NCBI GenBank assembly: GCA_016630905.1
Contig: WBMQ01000013.1
Coordinates: forward strand, 1,302,001-1,366,000
DNA: 64,000 nucleotides
Origin: Capillidium heterosporum
Taxonomy: Eukaryota; Entomophthoromycota; Entomophthoromycetes; Entomophthorales; Capillidiaceae
Reading direction: 5' to 3'
Shown: positions 38,093-50,694 of the stretch, in pieces
Numbering within the stretch: position 1 is the stretch's first letter
How the letters are laid out: the number at the start of each line of letters is the position of its first letter
The notes under the pieces: model-generated
Database searches by the model: none
What the model was told of the DNA's origin: nothing
The model's input: only the letters and a program-made list of their open reading frames with translations
Translations under genes and position numbers: made by a program

Positions 38093-38685
38093 TGTCAACT
38101 TAGCTCTTTAGAGAAGTTGTATATTGAACATTAGATTATTTTTTACAATAGGTTATCTTTCACAAATAATTTACTTTAAATTATTTGTATCATACCAATC
38201 AACTTTCAATTTATCTAATCCTATTTAGAATTAACTATCCTTTTAAAGTATAAATAATAGGGTCCTAACTTAATAGTGGAATACTGTAACAAAAACACAC
38301 ACCTACTCCTTGTTAGAGAAGAATCTACTTACAGAACACCAAATTAGGACTATCTTTTAAATTACAATATATATATCAAAGATTGAAGATAAGAAGAAAA
38401 GGGGATTCTTTTGGAAGAAGTGAGAAGATTTATGGAGGATTGAAAGGATTTTTGTAAAGATTAGTTTAAATAAACAAATATATTCTTAGCTAGTAGTTTT
38501 ATGAAGATAGAGAGTTTTAAAGATTTTCATTGGCTATAGAAGGTTTGATGTATCTAAATTAGCTAGCCCATAATACAATATACATATCACATCCTATGCC
38601 AAAAGACTTACCAAGTTTGGCTGAACCTACTTAACTAGAAGTCCAAGCCAGTAGTTAGATACCTGGCAAGGGCAACCAGCTAACA
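38093..38685 (+). mobile_element. solo LTR-B3
   Basis: 593 bp, TGTCAACTTAG to CCAGCTAACA, with a perfect TSD TATAT (38088-38092, 38686-38690). It is the mirror-orientation partner of the B3 copy at 54604, and its middle differs from B1 and B2. Confidence 0.88.
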
Positions 38686-39091
38686 TATATTATATATTTT
38701 TCCATTATTTTTAGCTTTACTATATATACTATAGCTTTAAAATAAAGTATAACTTAAAGACTTATAAATAAGTTTTTTTTCTAATAAAATAAAAAATCTA
38801 TATTTTAGTTACTATTATCTATTTAGCATTTTAAACTTAATTTTCTATAGAATAATAATTAAAAAGTCTAATATTAACTTTAAACTAAGCTTATATTTTT
38901 AATAGAAAATTAGCTTTAGATAAGTTAAGTAGCCTAGCTATTGCTTTAAATAGTAAATATTTTAAACTATAAAAAATAGATAAATAATTATATAATTTAA
39001 AGTATACTATTAAGTAGTAATAAAGTTATATATTATTTATCAAAAATATTTTAATATTTAATACTTAATTTAGCTTAAAAGCTAAATTATT
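38686..39091 (-). mobile_element. degenerate LTR-B remnant
   Basis: Can be followed as the second half of LTR-B1 up to a terminal AAAGCTAAATTA. Heavily mutated. Confidence 0.4.
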
Positions 39092-40085
39092 ATAAGAAAA
39101 CCTTTTTAAATTAGCTATAATTTTACTTAATAACTAAAATTCAAGTTATATTTTAAACTTAAATAATTAATCAACATTTTCTTATTAAGTTTAAAAATTC
39201 TTCTTTTTAGTAAGAATTAAATAATTAACCTTATATTAACTACTCTTTAATCCTTATAATTCTTAAAGCTAATAATTGTCTTTTAGAAAAACTTAGTAGG
39301 TTTTAATACTAAAGCTTAAATAAATACTAATTACTAATATCTAGAATATTTACTACTAAAAACAAGTTATTTATATAAAGTTTATAGTAAACTTAGTAGT
39401 AGAATAAGTAATTATTAAATAAGTGTTAACTTAACTCTTTAGCTAAGTTATAGAGTAATTATCAATTTGTATTATTTTTCATAGTTAGCTTACATTTTAT
39501 ACTATGTCCCAACAATATACTTTAGGTTATAAACTTTATTTCTTACTAAAGACTTACTTTAATTACTAAATAATCAGTTCTACTATACTAATCAACTGTA
39601 CAAATCATTAGATCTAAACTTTAAGGATAGACTACTATAACTAGAGCACATGTCTACTTTGTAAAAAAATATCTACTTATATATTGGTAAGTTATAACTA
39701 CCCCTAAAGCTATAATATATATATCATACCTTTTATATAGAAAGAAGAGACTAGTTTTTCTTAGAATTAAGAATTTTAAAAATATAGAAGATTTTGGAAT
39801 TTTATAGTTTAAAGTCTTTAAGATTCTAAAATTATATATTAAGTTAGATTAGTTTTATTAAATATTTAAAGATTCTTGCTAGTAGTTTTGCAGGAATTGA
39901 GGATTTTTAGTACCTTTATTAATTATAAAGGATTTAACTATATCTATATTAGTCAGCCTATAATACAATATATATATTACATTCTATACTAAAGAATTTA
40001 CTAAGTTTGGCCAAATCTAATTAACTAAAAGTTCTAGCTAGTAGTCAGATACTCAGCAAGAGCAATCAGCCAATAATAAATATCT
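39092..40085 (-). mobile_element. partial LTR-A2 hosting LTR-B2
   Basis: A2 sequence runs from TATAAGAAAA at 39092 to 39423 and for about 10 bp after the LTR-B2 (40076-40085). It is then cut by the LTR-C insertion at 40086 and does not resume beyond it. Confidence 0.6.
39424..40075 (+). mobile_element. solo LTR-B2 inserted in LTR-A2
   Basis: 652 bp, TGTTAACTTA to TCAGCCAATA. TSD is ATAAG/ATAAA, one G-to-A difference. Confidence 0.8.
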
Positions 40086-40822
40086 TTTAAGGTCTAAGGA
40101 AGTGCTATTGGATCCAACTAATAATGGTGTCATAATGGGAGTGTATGACATGAAAGGTCAGGACAGTAGAACTAATGCTGACTACAGCATTGGTAATATA
40201 AATAACCCAAAGGAGGTAAGTCTAAAGGAAAGCAAAGAAAGTTTGAATGGAATAAGCTAAGAGGATATAGAAGTTGAACCACATATTTGCATGATCTAAT
40301 AACTAAAAGGCTGACCAGGAACAATACTTTATTTGTAGACAAAATAGAATCAGGCTGTTAGAGACAGCTATGGCAAGGGAAACAGATCAGGCTGTCAGAG
40401 ATAGCTATAGTAAAGGAAACAGATCAGGCTGTCATAACAGCTATAGTTGATGGTTGAGATCAAGAGGTGAGTAATAGCTATTTAGAAAATAGCAAGGTGG
40501 AACATTGTTAAGATACTAGCCTTCAATGGCATTCTAAGGGTTTAAATACCCTTTTGGTATCTTGGCAATACTTACTGAATATCCAAATCCCAATATCAAA
40601 ATGCTATGCTGGTAATAGCTAGGATTTCTAACTTATAGCCAAGATTACAAATATGGGAAATTGTCAAGAATATCTAATAAATAGAACAGATTTCTGTTCA
40701 AAACTAGATATAAATGGAAAGTAGAAAATTGAAGATTGGTAAGAGAAAGAAAATAGTATAGTGTACAAAGAAAATTGGTCAATGACCTTAGATTAGGAAT
40801 TGTAACAACTAGGGTTGTTACA
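40086..40822 (-). mobile_element. solo LTR-C, lightly mutated
   Basis: 737 bp, TTTAAGGTCT to GGTTGTTACA on the plus strand, with a perfect TSD TATCT (40081-40085, 40823-40827). It has the same length and the same two copies of the inner 37-bp repeat as the LTR at 56953, differing by scattered transitions. Confidence 0.9.
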
Positions 40823-40829
40823 TATCTTA

Positions 40830-42385
40830 TATAATAATCTTAATTATTATAATTTTTAATATAAAGTTATTAAGTAATTTTTGTATATACTATATGTCAA
40901 CTTAGCTCTCAGGCTAAGTTGGGTGTTGAACATTGGAACATTAATTTTTCATAAGAAACCTACAATTTGGCTACTACTAGACAGAGCATTTTGGGATGAT
41001 ACAGTTATATATTCATCCCTGTGCTTTGAAATACCTACTATTCATTAGTATATATTCTAACTAATAGCAAAGTGCTCAAATTATCTAAGACCAATTTCTA
41101 TTGAGAAGGTAAGTTTGGGATTTCGGACTTAATGCCAGATTTCTCTGATAGTTGACTTGCAGAGAAAGTGAATCCAAAATGCAGAGGCGGACAGCAGTAA
41201 TTAGGATAGTAACTCTCTGGTTCATTAAGAAAAGAGTTCACTGACAAGCCTCCAAATTATGCCTTGTTTCGGATCTACTATATAAGGAGGACAGAAAAGA
41301 GACAGAAGAACAGACAGAGAGAAAAGAGAGAGAGGATAAGAAGAGGACAAAAACAGGAAACAGACCACCAAACAAGAAGAAACAGATAGGAGGACAAAAA
41401 GGACAGTGAAAGAATAAGAGGGAAAGAAAAAGAGTTTCTGGATTGCTTTCATCAATAGAGGAAAAGAGAGTTTCTAAGTCGGTTTATCAGAATTGTTTGA
41501 AACCTTTCTTTTGAGTTTGCCCTAATTGTAGATTAAGTTTGGGTTAGGTTGATTATAACGTTTTAAGGGTTCCTAACTAGAAGTGTTGCAAGAATAAAGC
41601 TTTTATATTGGATTTAATTGTAGGGCAGTTGCTGCATCTATATTAGTCAGCCCACAACACAATACACATGTCATGTCCCATGCTGAAGGACTCACCAAGT
41701 TCAGCCAAACCTACTTGACTGGAAGTCCGAGCCAGTGGTCAAACACTCAGCAAGGGCAACCAGCCAATACTATATTATTTTTTTACCAACTTTTGATTTT
41801 TTAATTTTTTATTTATATCTAGTTTTAATTAAAAATCTGTTTTACTTATTAAATATTCTTAACTACTTTTTATATATTTTTATTTTTAGCTATAAGTTAA
41901 AAACTTTAGCTATTATTAGTATAGCATTTTAATATTAGTATTTTAATAACTAGCAAGTATTATTAAAATATTAAAAGGATATTTAAACTTTTAAAATACT
42001 ATTAAAGACTAGTATCTTAATAATACTTCATCTTTTAATCTTAATTATCAACTATAGTTATTATAATAATATAATAATATTTTTTTGTTATAATTGTTTT
42101 TACTAACCTAATAATATTTTTTTATTATAATTGTTTTTAATAACCTAATTTTATTTTTTACTATAGCTATTTTTAATAGCCTGATCTATTTTATCTATAA
42201 ATAAAGTATTATTTCTAGTTAGCCTTTTAGTTATAAAATTGTATAAATATATAGTTTAACTTTTATACCTTTTTAGCTTACTTTATTTAAACTTTATTTG
42301 CTTTTTTTAAATATATCTCCTTTAAATAATTTATATTACTAATGTTATAGTTAGCATTAGTTTTATTCTAATCTTTTATATTATA
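40830..42385 (+). mobile_element. degenerate LTR-C hosting LTR-B1
   Basis: LTR-C sequence from TATAATAATCT is interrupted at 40895 by LTR-B1 and resumes at 41770. The inner 37-bp unit is expanded to about four diverged copies (about 42060-42190). The 3' end is cut by the next LTR-B1. Confidence 0.7.
40895..41769 (+). mobile_element. solo LTR-B1, well preserved
   Basis: 875 bp, TGTCAACTTAG to CAGCCAATA, with a perfect TSD CTATA (40890-40894, 41770-41774). It shows a TATA-like CTACTATATAAGGAGG in the middle and an AATAAA further on, which is why I take this strand as sense. Confidence 0.9.
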
Positions 42386-43057
42386 TATTAGCTAGTTATT
42401 TTTATTAAATGTTTGACTACTAGCTTGGATTTCTAGTTAAGTAAGTTTAACTAAGCTTAGTAAGTTCTTTAGTATAGAATATAATATATATGTTATATTA
42501 TAAGCTAACTAATATAGATATAGCAACTACTTTATAATTAAATCTAATATAAAAGCTTTATTCTTGTAACACTTCTGGTTAGGAACCCTTAAAGTATTAT
42601 AATCAATCTAATCTAAACTTAATATATAATTAAAGTAAACTTAAAAAAAATTTAATAAATTTAATAAACTAACTTAAAAACTCTTTTTTCCTTTATTAAT
42701 AAAAGTGATTTAAAAACTTTTTTCCTTTTCTTTTATTTTTTTACTATTTTTTTTGTTCTTCTATTTATTTTTTTTATTTAATAGTCTGTTTTTTATTTTT
42801 GTTCACTTTTTTTTCTTTTTTTCTATTCTTCACTTTTTTTCTTTTTCTATTTTCTTTTCTTTTCTTTTCTTATATAGTAGATCCAAAACAAAGCATAATT
42901 TAAAAGCTTATTAGTAAACTCTTTACTTAATAAACTGCAAAGTTACTATTCTAATTACTATTGTTTACCTTTGTATTTTAAGCTTACTTTCTTTGTAGGT
43001 TAACTATTAGAAAGTCCAATATTAAGTCTGAAACCTCAAACTTACTTTTTTAATTTA
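42386..43057 (-). mobile_element. truncated LTR-B1
   Basis: Starts TATTAGCTAG on the plus strand, follows B1 through the polypyrimidine stretch, and stops about 200 bp short of the usual end where LTR-C sequence begins. Confidence 0.7.
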
Positions 43058-44699
43058 ATAACTCTAATTGTTACAATTTCTAATATAAGACTATTAACCA
43101 ATTTTCTTTATATATTACACTAATTTTCTTTTATTAATCCTTAATGTTCCTATTTACCATTTATATTTAGTTTTGATTAGAAATCAATTTAATTATTAGA
43201 TATTTTTAGTTATTATTCCTATATTTTTAGTTTAGCTATAAGGATTTTAACCTTTATTAAATAGCATCTGAATATTGAAATACTAATAACTAACTAATAA
43301 TATTAAAATATCAAAAGAATATTTAAACTTTTAAAATGCTATTGAAAGCTAGTATCTTAATAATATTCTACTTTGTTATTTTCTGAATAGCTATTATCTA
43401 TCTTTTGTTTCAACTATTAGCTATAGTTATTACAATAGCCTGATTTATTTTATCTATAAATAAAGTATTGTTTCTGGTTAGCCTTTTAGTTATTAGATTG
43501 TATAAATATGTAGTTTAACTTTTATACCCTTTTAGCTTACTTTACTTAAACTTTTTTCACTTTTCTTTAGACTTATCTCTTTTAAATAATTCATATTACT
43601 AATGTTGTAGTTAGTATTAGTTCTACTATTCCAAACTTTTATATTATATGTATAATAAAACCTTAGATGATTCTTTAGAAAATCAGCTTAATAACTCTTT
43701 TAGCTATATAAAATTTAGTTTTAATACTATTGTCAACCTTACAATAAATTAGGTTTCAATTACTTAATAATTAATTATAAAAGGGCAGAATTTCTACTTA
43801 AACTAATTAATAATTGTTATATTAGGCTATAATATATTACTAATAGATTCTTTTAGTCCACTCTTAAAGTATAATGGATACAAATCACCTACTTAATAAA
43901 GTATTGATTATTAGCATCTTTACCATTCCATTATCCTTATCTTCTGCCTTTATATAACTTTTTAATAAGTGATTATTTCATAATAAATATTTCAATTTCT
44001 CTTTGTTATAATTACTGCATACTGATTAGACCCAATTTTCTATAACTATTAAATTAGCTAAAAGTCAGACTAGAATATTATCAACTTAAAGTAGCCTAAA
44101 GTTAATATATAAAATAGTATTAAATTAAGGATAGCTTAGGATTAGCTTAGAATTCACAAAATAGTATTAGATTAAAATTGCTCAGAATTAGGATTAAAGC
44201 TGATTAGACAAGATTTAGTACTAGAACTAGATGGATATTACTGCTCTTCTTGGCCTTATTATGACTATAGTCTTGTTTATCTTTATAAACCAACTTTAGG
44301 TTTAGATTACTACTAAAGTATTAGCTGTTAAAGTAATAGCATTGAGTTTTTTAGTTTTATTAGTATGATCATTACTATATTGGCTTATCTTAAGCCTAGC
44401 CTAGCATTTTTAAAGAGACTTCTTTATAAAATCAATAAATATAATCAGACTTTTCTAAAACTTAGTTACTAAGCAGAGTACTAAGTAAAATACTTAAAAG
44501 ACCTTTAAATCAATACATTACCCTAATCACTTAGCTTTCAATCTGCTTTTAAAGTCAGAAGAAACCAACTTACTAAAATGATATATGTTAATTATAGCTT
44601 AAAGTACTGCTATAAGCTAATTATATCAAACTGAAAATTAAAGCCAATTTTTGCAAATTTTATAAATACTTAACTTTTAGCAAAAAAAAAGCCAAACTA

Positions 44700-45008
44700 A
44701 AAGCTGAGAATTACTATTCCAAATATTACTAGACAGGTCATTACATATGTAAATATCTAAAAGACCAACTAAAATTTATATAGGGTTTAGTAGTAGCAAA
44801 GTAAACTTAACTGAACTTAAACCTATAACATCCTTAATTTATACTTTATTATCTTCTTACTTTTTGCAAAATTTAATTAAGATTTTGTTACATTACTTAC
44901 CTAATATAATTTTCAATGATTTCAGACACCAACTATCTGATATAATCCTAGATATTTCATACTTTTGCTCTAATAGATATAGGAAGCACTAAATGTCTTA
45001 TTGATGAA
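44700..45008 (+). pseudogene. decayed Gag zinc knuckle and retropepsin
   Basis: In one frame at 44715-44756 the peptide has the spacing of a CX2CX4HX4C knuckle, but all three Cys positions read Tyr (TAT) and a TAG interrupts it. 73 codons beyond the knuckle, in the same frame, lies FALIDIGSTKCLID (44961-45005), the retropepsin active site with D-T-G-S changed to D-I-G-S (ATA for ACA). The young element has the same pair 75 residues apart from first Cys to Asp. The protein is not functional. Confidence 0.75.
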
Positions 45009-45604
45009 TAGCTTTATACTATTTTAAATCTTTGTTTAAAAGAAGAACTAATAGTTCTAATCTACTTTATAAATAGGTGGACCAGTATTAGTACCTAGCA
45101 TTACTAAAAAGACTCTAGCCTATAAGTTGTAGGTTAACAATAATATAACTTATCAACCTTTTGCTATAGCTAATTTACAAAGTTTTCCAATAATTTTATG
45201 AATACTCTAATTATATAAAATCTATAGAAAATTGAATTATAAAACAAATACCTTAGAATAGTTAATAGGTTTAACATGCTTATTATCTAGTTATCCTAAA
45301 CATAAAAAGTTTGCCTTAAATCCTAATACTAAGCCTAATATCCCAACTATTAAGCCAATTAAGATTATTAATAACAAACTACTATTATAAGAAAGTTTAC
45401 CTATAAAGTACCAATTATTTAATGTAGTTATTTGCTAAGGAATCCTATTGTGTTCTAGCTTCTTATTAAGTTAAGGATTTGAAGATTTAACTAAAAGATA
45501 CTTTTCAACTTTTTAAAGGCTAAGTATACTCAATATTAAAACTAGATTTATAGTAATTAAAAGATCTGATTAACAACCTACTTAGTAAAGAGTTTATATG
45601 AAAG

Positions 45605-46053
45605 TCCAGTTTGCTAGCAGCATTTCCAGTTATTTTTGTTCAGAAAGGACTTAACAATAAAAGACTTTATATAGATTATCAAATACTAAATGCAAATACT
45701 ATCAAAGACTATTACTTTATACCTAACTTTAAAAACCTTCTAAAGCAAGTAGTAGGAAAAAAGTAGTTCATAAAGCTTGATTTAGTTAATGCTTATCACC
45801 TTCTTTAAATTAATAAAGGAATAAGTAAAAGACAGCTTTTATATATTAATATGGCTAATTTAAGTAATTGGTTATACTATTTAGGCTTACCAATACTTTA
45901 GCAGCTTTTCAAGACTTTATAAACAATATACTAACCTCTGTTCTTAACAAATTTGTAACTGTATACCTGTATGATATTATAATTTATAGAAACTCATTAG
46001 AAGAACACAAAAAGCAGATTTGTCAAGTATTCAAACTATTGGAAGGTAAATAA
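45605..46053 (+). pseudogene. decayed Ty3/Gypsy reverse transcriptase
   Basis: Reading from 45605: FPVIFVQKG, then RLYIDYQILNANTIKDYY, then FIKLDLVNAYH. These are the classic N-terminal RT blocks, with the Trp before FIKLDL turned to TAG. After a frame change, 45868-46053 gives the FRLTNTLAAFQDFIN block and VYLYDIIIY, where the catalytic Y-L-D-D is now Y-L-Y-D. Several in-frame stops; no activity expected. Confidence 0.85.
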
Positions 46054-47291
46054 TTTATGTATTCAATCCTGAAAAATACAAATTTCATAAGTTATTAATT
46101 GAATTTTTAGGGTTTTAAGTAGGTATTAGAGTAATACAGAATAAAGTTAAAGCAGTTCAACTCTAGCCTTTCTTTACCAATCTGAAATTGCTATAAAAAT
46201 TTTTAGGCTTAGTGAATTTTTTATAGAAGTTTATTGCTAATTACTTCTAAAGCTCTACCTCTTATCTAACTAATAAAGAGCAAGTTAAAAACAATCACTT
46301 AAATATAAAAATGTAAACTAGCCTTTGTTTAGCTTTGTAAAGAAATTACAAAAAGCTTAGTTCTACAAGCAATAAATTTAAAGATTTTATTTATTCTATA
46401 GACTAATGCCTCAAACTATATTATAAAAGCTATTTTGCTTTAAATTAATGATTAAGAAATCCTTTAACCTATTAGCTATTTTTTGTATAAATTTGTAGGT
46501 TTAGCAATCAATTATAATATACTTAATAAAAAGCTACTTACTATAAAATATTTTTTAAAACACTAGAAGTATTATATCTATAGCTTTCCCTTTTTAGTAA
46601 TTATTTACTATAACTATAAAAATCTTAAATCATTTATAATTAATAAGGTACTAACTAGCTAATAAGCAAGGTAGTGACTTAATATAGTACAGTATAAGAT
46701 CAAGATCATTTACAAGCTTAGAATAACTTAAATCCTACTAGATACTCTAAGTTATCAATAAGATTACCAAATTATAACTAAGAAAAAAGAAAGTAATAGT
46801 ATGCCATATATGATTTGACCTTACCAACTGTTAGCAATCATAGCTAAATTAACATTAATTAAACTTATAAGGAAAGCTTAATACAACTATAAGTTCTCAG
46901 CTTAAGTAATTTAGCACCTAAAAGATAATATACTATTTGTATATTTTAAGATCCACTAGTATTATTTGATCAATAACTTGTTATACTACAAGAATAAGAT
47001 TTTAGTACTATTTCTAGAAATCTAAACTAAGATTTTCCAAGCATGCTACAACCTCTTAGTAGATGGACACTTTAGTTTAAAAAAGACTTATAAACTAGTA
47101 TTTTAAAATTTTATTTAGCCTTACCTAGTTTGATATATCAAAAAGTAGATAAGCAATTATAATACTTATCAAAAAATACAAAATTATAATTACCTAGCAA
47201 ATAGTTTACTCCAACTATTGGAACTACCTAACTAACTATAGACTGATATTACAAACCTTTTTTTGTCTAATAAGTATTAATACATATTAGT
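46054..47291 (+). pseudogene. decayed RT connection/RNase H and integrase H2C2 domain
   Basis: Weak RNase H-like traces lie between about 46130 and 46650. At 47044-47190 one frame reads NLLVDGHFSLKKTYKLVF, then a decayed F-x-W-P (W to TAG), then YNTYQKIQN. This corresponds to the GHFG...KT...C-x2-C-Q-x-x-K zinc-binding domain of Gypsy integrases with both Cys changed to Tyr. The catalytic core is not present before the LTR-B junction. Confidence 0.65.
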
Positions 47292-48800
47292 TATCAACTT
47301 AGCTTTCAGGCTAAGTTGGATGTTGAACATTGGAATATTTATTTTTTTATAAGAAATCTACAATTTGGCTACTACTAGACAAAATATTTTGGAATGATAC
47401 AATTATATATTTATTCCTGCACTTTGAAATACCTACTATTTATTAGTATATATTCTAACTAATAGCAAAGTACTCAAATTACCTAAGACCAATTTTCTAT
47501 TAAAAAGGTAAGTTTGGAATTTCAGACTTAATGCTAAATTCTCTAATAGTTAACTTGTAGAAAAAGTAAGTTTAAAATGCAAAGGCAGATAGTAGTAATT
47601 AGAATGGTAACTTTCTGATTTATTAAGAAAAGAGTTTACTAACAAGTCTTTAAATTATGCTTTGTTTTAAATCTACTATATAAGAAGAACAAAACAAAGA
47701 GAAAAAGAAAAGAAGAGGAAGAGGAAAACAAACAAAGAGAGAAAGAGAGAAAAGAAAAGGACAAAAATAAGAAATAGACTACCAAACAAAAAAAATGAAT
47801 AAAAAAGCAAAAAGGATAATAAAAGAATAAGGAAAGAAAAAGAGTTTTTAAACTATTTTTATTAATAAAGGAAAAGAGAGTTTTTAAGTCAGTTTATCAA
47901 AATTGTTTAAGACCTTTTTTTAAGTTTGCCCTAATTATAGATTATGTTGGGAAACATCTATAAAGAACGCTTACCAGCAAGGGTCAACTAGGCAGTAATG
48001 GTAGCCAGTACTCCATAAAGGCTAAGGAAGTTGATACAAAGATTATACAAGGAGGATAATTATGCCTGGAGTCAGATCCAAAGGCAGTGAGCAGATAGGA
48101 CTACTCCAACTGTAGCTATGAGACTAAGGAATGTAGTCAAATCCATTGTTTAGCTTAAGTTTTTAGATTTGGTGCAGTTCAGATTGTTGATTCAGGTTAG
48201 GTCAATGCAACTCTCAGTCTTGGAAGGATGCAAATTATCAGTTCTCAATTATACTACACAGGAAGTCTATACTATGCCAATAGCAGAAGAAAATATCAAA
48301 TGTTCAGTATATTTATTTAATAATTACTTGATCTACTACTAAGTTTACTATAGGCCTTATATAGATAACTTATCTTTAGTAGTAAATGTTCCAGATACTC
48401 ATTTGGTGGTTTTGGAAGATAATCATAATTGTTAAGAAGTATAAGGAATAAGACATAGTAATTGTAGGATTAATTACCTGATTCCCATTATAAAGGCATT
48501 TTTAGACTTGAATTTGGTTTATGGGTGAAACTACAGCTGATCTAGAAACATTTCCTTACAGATTAAGTTTGGATTAGGTTGATTATAATGTTTTAAGGGC
48601 TTCTAACCAGAAATGTTACAAGAATAAAGCTTTTATATTAGATTTAATTGTAGGGCAGTTGCTGCATTTATATTAGCCAGCCTATAGTACAATTAAACAT
48701 ATCATATCCTATGTTAAAGGACTTACTAAGTTTAGCCAAACTCACTTAACTGGAAGTCTAAGCTAGTAGTCAAACATTTAGCAAAAGTAACTAGCCAATA
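47292..48800 (+). mobile_element. LTR-B1 split by a solo LTR-A2
   Basis: B1 sequence from TATCAACTTAG to CTAGCCAATA, 893 bp once the inner LTR (47945-48560) and one TSD copy are considered. No matching TSD at its own flanks: Gypsy integrase lies left and an LTR-A fragment right, so this B1 may join two different loci. Confidence 0.8.
47945..48560 (+). mobile_element. solo LTR-A2 nested in LTR-B1
   Basis: 616 bp, TGTTGGGAAA to TTTCCTTACA, with a perfect TSD GATTA (47940-47944, 48561-48565). It is clearly less AT-converted than its host, so it is the younger insertion. Confidence 0.92.
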
Positions 48801-49163
48801 ATAAATATATTGAACATTTGATATTTTTCTTTTGCTATTAGTATAGTATAGACTTCTTATATAGTATAATGTAAAACTAATAATTAGTATCTTTTTATAA
48901 TAAAGAATTATACTAATCTAAACTAAATAATAGAACTAAACTTTAAAACCCTTTTAAACTAATGAATCTAACTGTACTTTTTAGCCTAATAGTTACCCTT
49001 AAAGTATTTCTATCTGCTCACTATCTCTGAATTAAGCTATAAGCATAAGTCTCCTTTTTATATAGCTTTATAGTTAATGTTCTTAGCCTTTATAGAATCT
49101 TAACTACTATTGCCTTTTAGCTAATCCTAGCTAGTAAATGTTTTTTATAAATGTTTCCTAACA
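48801..49163 (-). mobile_element. partial LTR-A
   Basis: Starts inside the LTR at ATAAATATATTGAAC and ends normally at TTTCCTAACA on the plus strand. Its break point matches the LTR-A position used by the LTR-B2 at 39424. Confidence 0.7.
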
Positions 49164-49340
49164 AGTCTTTTTATAATTAAGTAGTTATATAGTCTAATAT
49201 TAAGTTACTATACTAATTATATAATTACTTTAAAAATATAAAATTATTAAATGTCTTATTATATAACTATACTAACTATTTATTTTATAGATAACTGTAT
49301 ATTTAGTTGGAAAATGTAACTTTATTTTATTATACTACTA
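49164..49340. repeat. unassigned AT-rich spacer
   Basis: Short strongly mutated piece; nothing recognised. Confidence 0.35.
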
Positions 49341-50230
49341 TATTAGCTAGTTGCCCTTATTAAGTATTTAACTACTAGTTTAGACTTTTAGTCAAATAGG
49401 TTTGGCCAAACTTGATAAGTCCTTTGGTATAGAACATAACATATATATTATATTATAGGCTGACTAATATAGATATAGCAACTACCTTACAATTAAATTT
49501 AATATAAAAGCTTTATTCTTACAACACTTTTAGTTAGGAATCCTTAAAATATTATAATTAACCTAACTTAAACTTAATCTATAATTAGAGCAAACTCAAA
49601 AGAAAAGTCTTAAATAATTCTGATAAACTGACTTAGAAACTCTCTTTTCTTTTATTGATAAAAGCAATCTAAAAACTCTTTTTCCTTTTCTTTTATTCCT
49701 TTACTGTTCTTTTTGTTTTCCTGTTTGTTTCTTCTAGTTTAGTAGTCTATTTCCCATTTTTGTTCTTTTTTTTTCTCTCTTTCTCTTTCTCTTTCTTTCT
49801 TTCTGTCTATTTTTCTTCTTATTTGTTTCCTCCCTTCTTATATAGTAGATCTAAAATAAGGCATAATTTGAAGGACTTGTTAGTAAACTCTTTTCTTAAT
49901 AAATCAGAAAGTTATCATTCTAATTACTACTATTTGCCTTTACATTTTAAACTTACTTTTTCTACAAGTTAACTATTAGAGAATTTAGCATTAAGTCTGA
50001 AATCCCAAACTTGCCTTTTTAATAGAAAATTGGTCTTAGGTAATTTGAGCACTTTGCTATTAGTTAGAATATATACTAATAAATAGTAAGTATTTCAAAG
50101 TGTAGGGATAAATATATAACTGTATCACCCCAAAATACTCTGTCTAGTAAGTAGCTAAATCATAAGTTTCTTACAAAAAATAAATGTTCCAATGTTTAAC
50201 ATTCAACTTAGCCTAAGAGCTAAGTTAATA
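49341..50230 (-). mobile_element. solo LTR-B1
   Basis: 890 bp, TATTAGCTAG to AAGTTAATA on the plus strand, with a perfect TSD TACTA (49336-49340, 50231-50235). The polypyrimidine stretch lies at about 49680-49835. Confidence 0.88.
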
Positions 50231-50694
50231 TACTATATAATTTAAAATCTACTTTTTTAAAATTTTTATTTTAGACTTATCTTTAAATAATTATATTAGT
50301 AATATAATAGTTTATATTAGTTTTTCTTTTTTAATACACTTTATTATAATACTACTATTAGTTGGACTTAATAGTACCTTTTTAAACTTTATACTATAAT
50401 CTATTATTTTACTTTATAAATATTATTTATTAATAATATAGCTTAATTTCTTAAAAGTACTTAAACTTTAAAAGTGGCTAATTTTTACTTTTATTTATAT
50501 ATAAATATATAAATAAACTTTAGATAGTTTATATTTTAGCTTTTACATTTAATTTTATATAAAAAGCAAAGTAAATTTAAACCATTATATTTATTTAAAA
50601 GTAATTAAAAATATTACAGTAAAGTGCAAAAATATAGTTTATTTAAAGATTAAAATATGTAGGTATATATATAGCCAATTAAAGTAAATATTAA
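50231..50694 (+). mobile_element. LTR-C 3' fragment and unassigned sequence
   Basis: About 50240-50391 follows the last part of LTR-C to CTTTATA. The remainder is TA-rich and not assigned. Confidence 0.45.

Larger units (their letters stand above)
43064..47291 (+). mobile_element. RIP-ruined Ty3/Gypsy retrotransposon (LTR-C, gag, protease, RT, integrase)
   Basis: A plus-sense LTR-C (43064 to about 43650) is followed by decayed gag, then a zinc knuckle, protease, reverse transcriptase and integrase zinc-binding domain in the protease-RT-integrase order of Ty3/Gypsy (Metaviridae). No frame is longer than about 60 codons. Stops and Cys-to-Tyr changes come from TGG/TGT to TAG/TAT and CAG to TAG, i.e. 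transitions. The 3' part is lost at the LTR-B1 junction at 47292. The same LTR family flanks the young element at 56953, linking the two. Confidence 0.85.

Noticed and set aside
20218-49972. Recurring Phe/Leu/Ser-rich open frames of 60-76 codons (20218, 21925, 41225, 49760 and others) that look like small membrane proteins.
   Set aside because: All fall on the same polypyrimidine stretch of LTR-B1 copies; hydrophobicity follows from T/C-rich DNA, and frame and start differ between copies.
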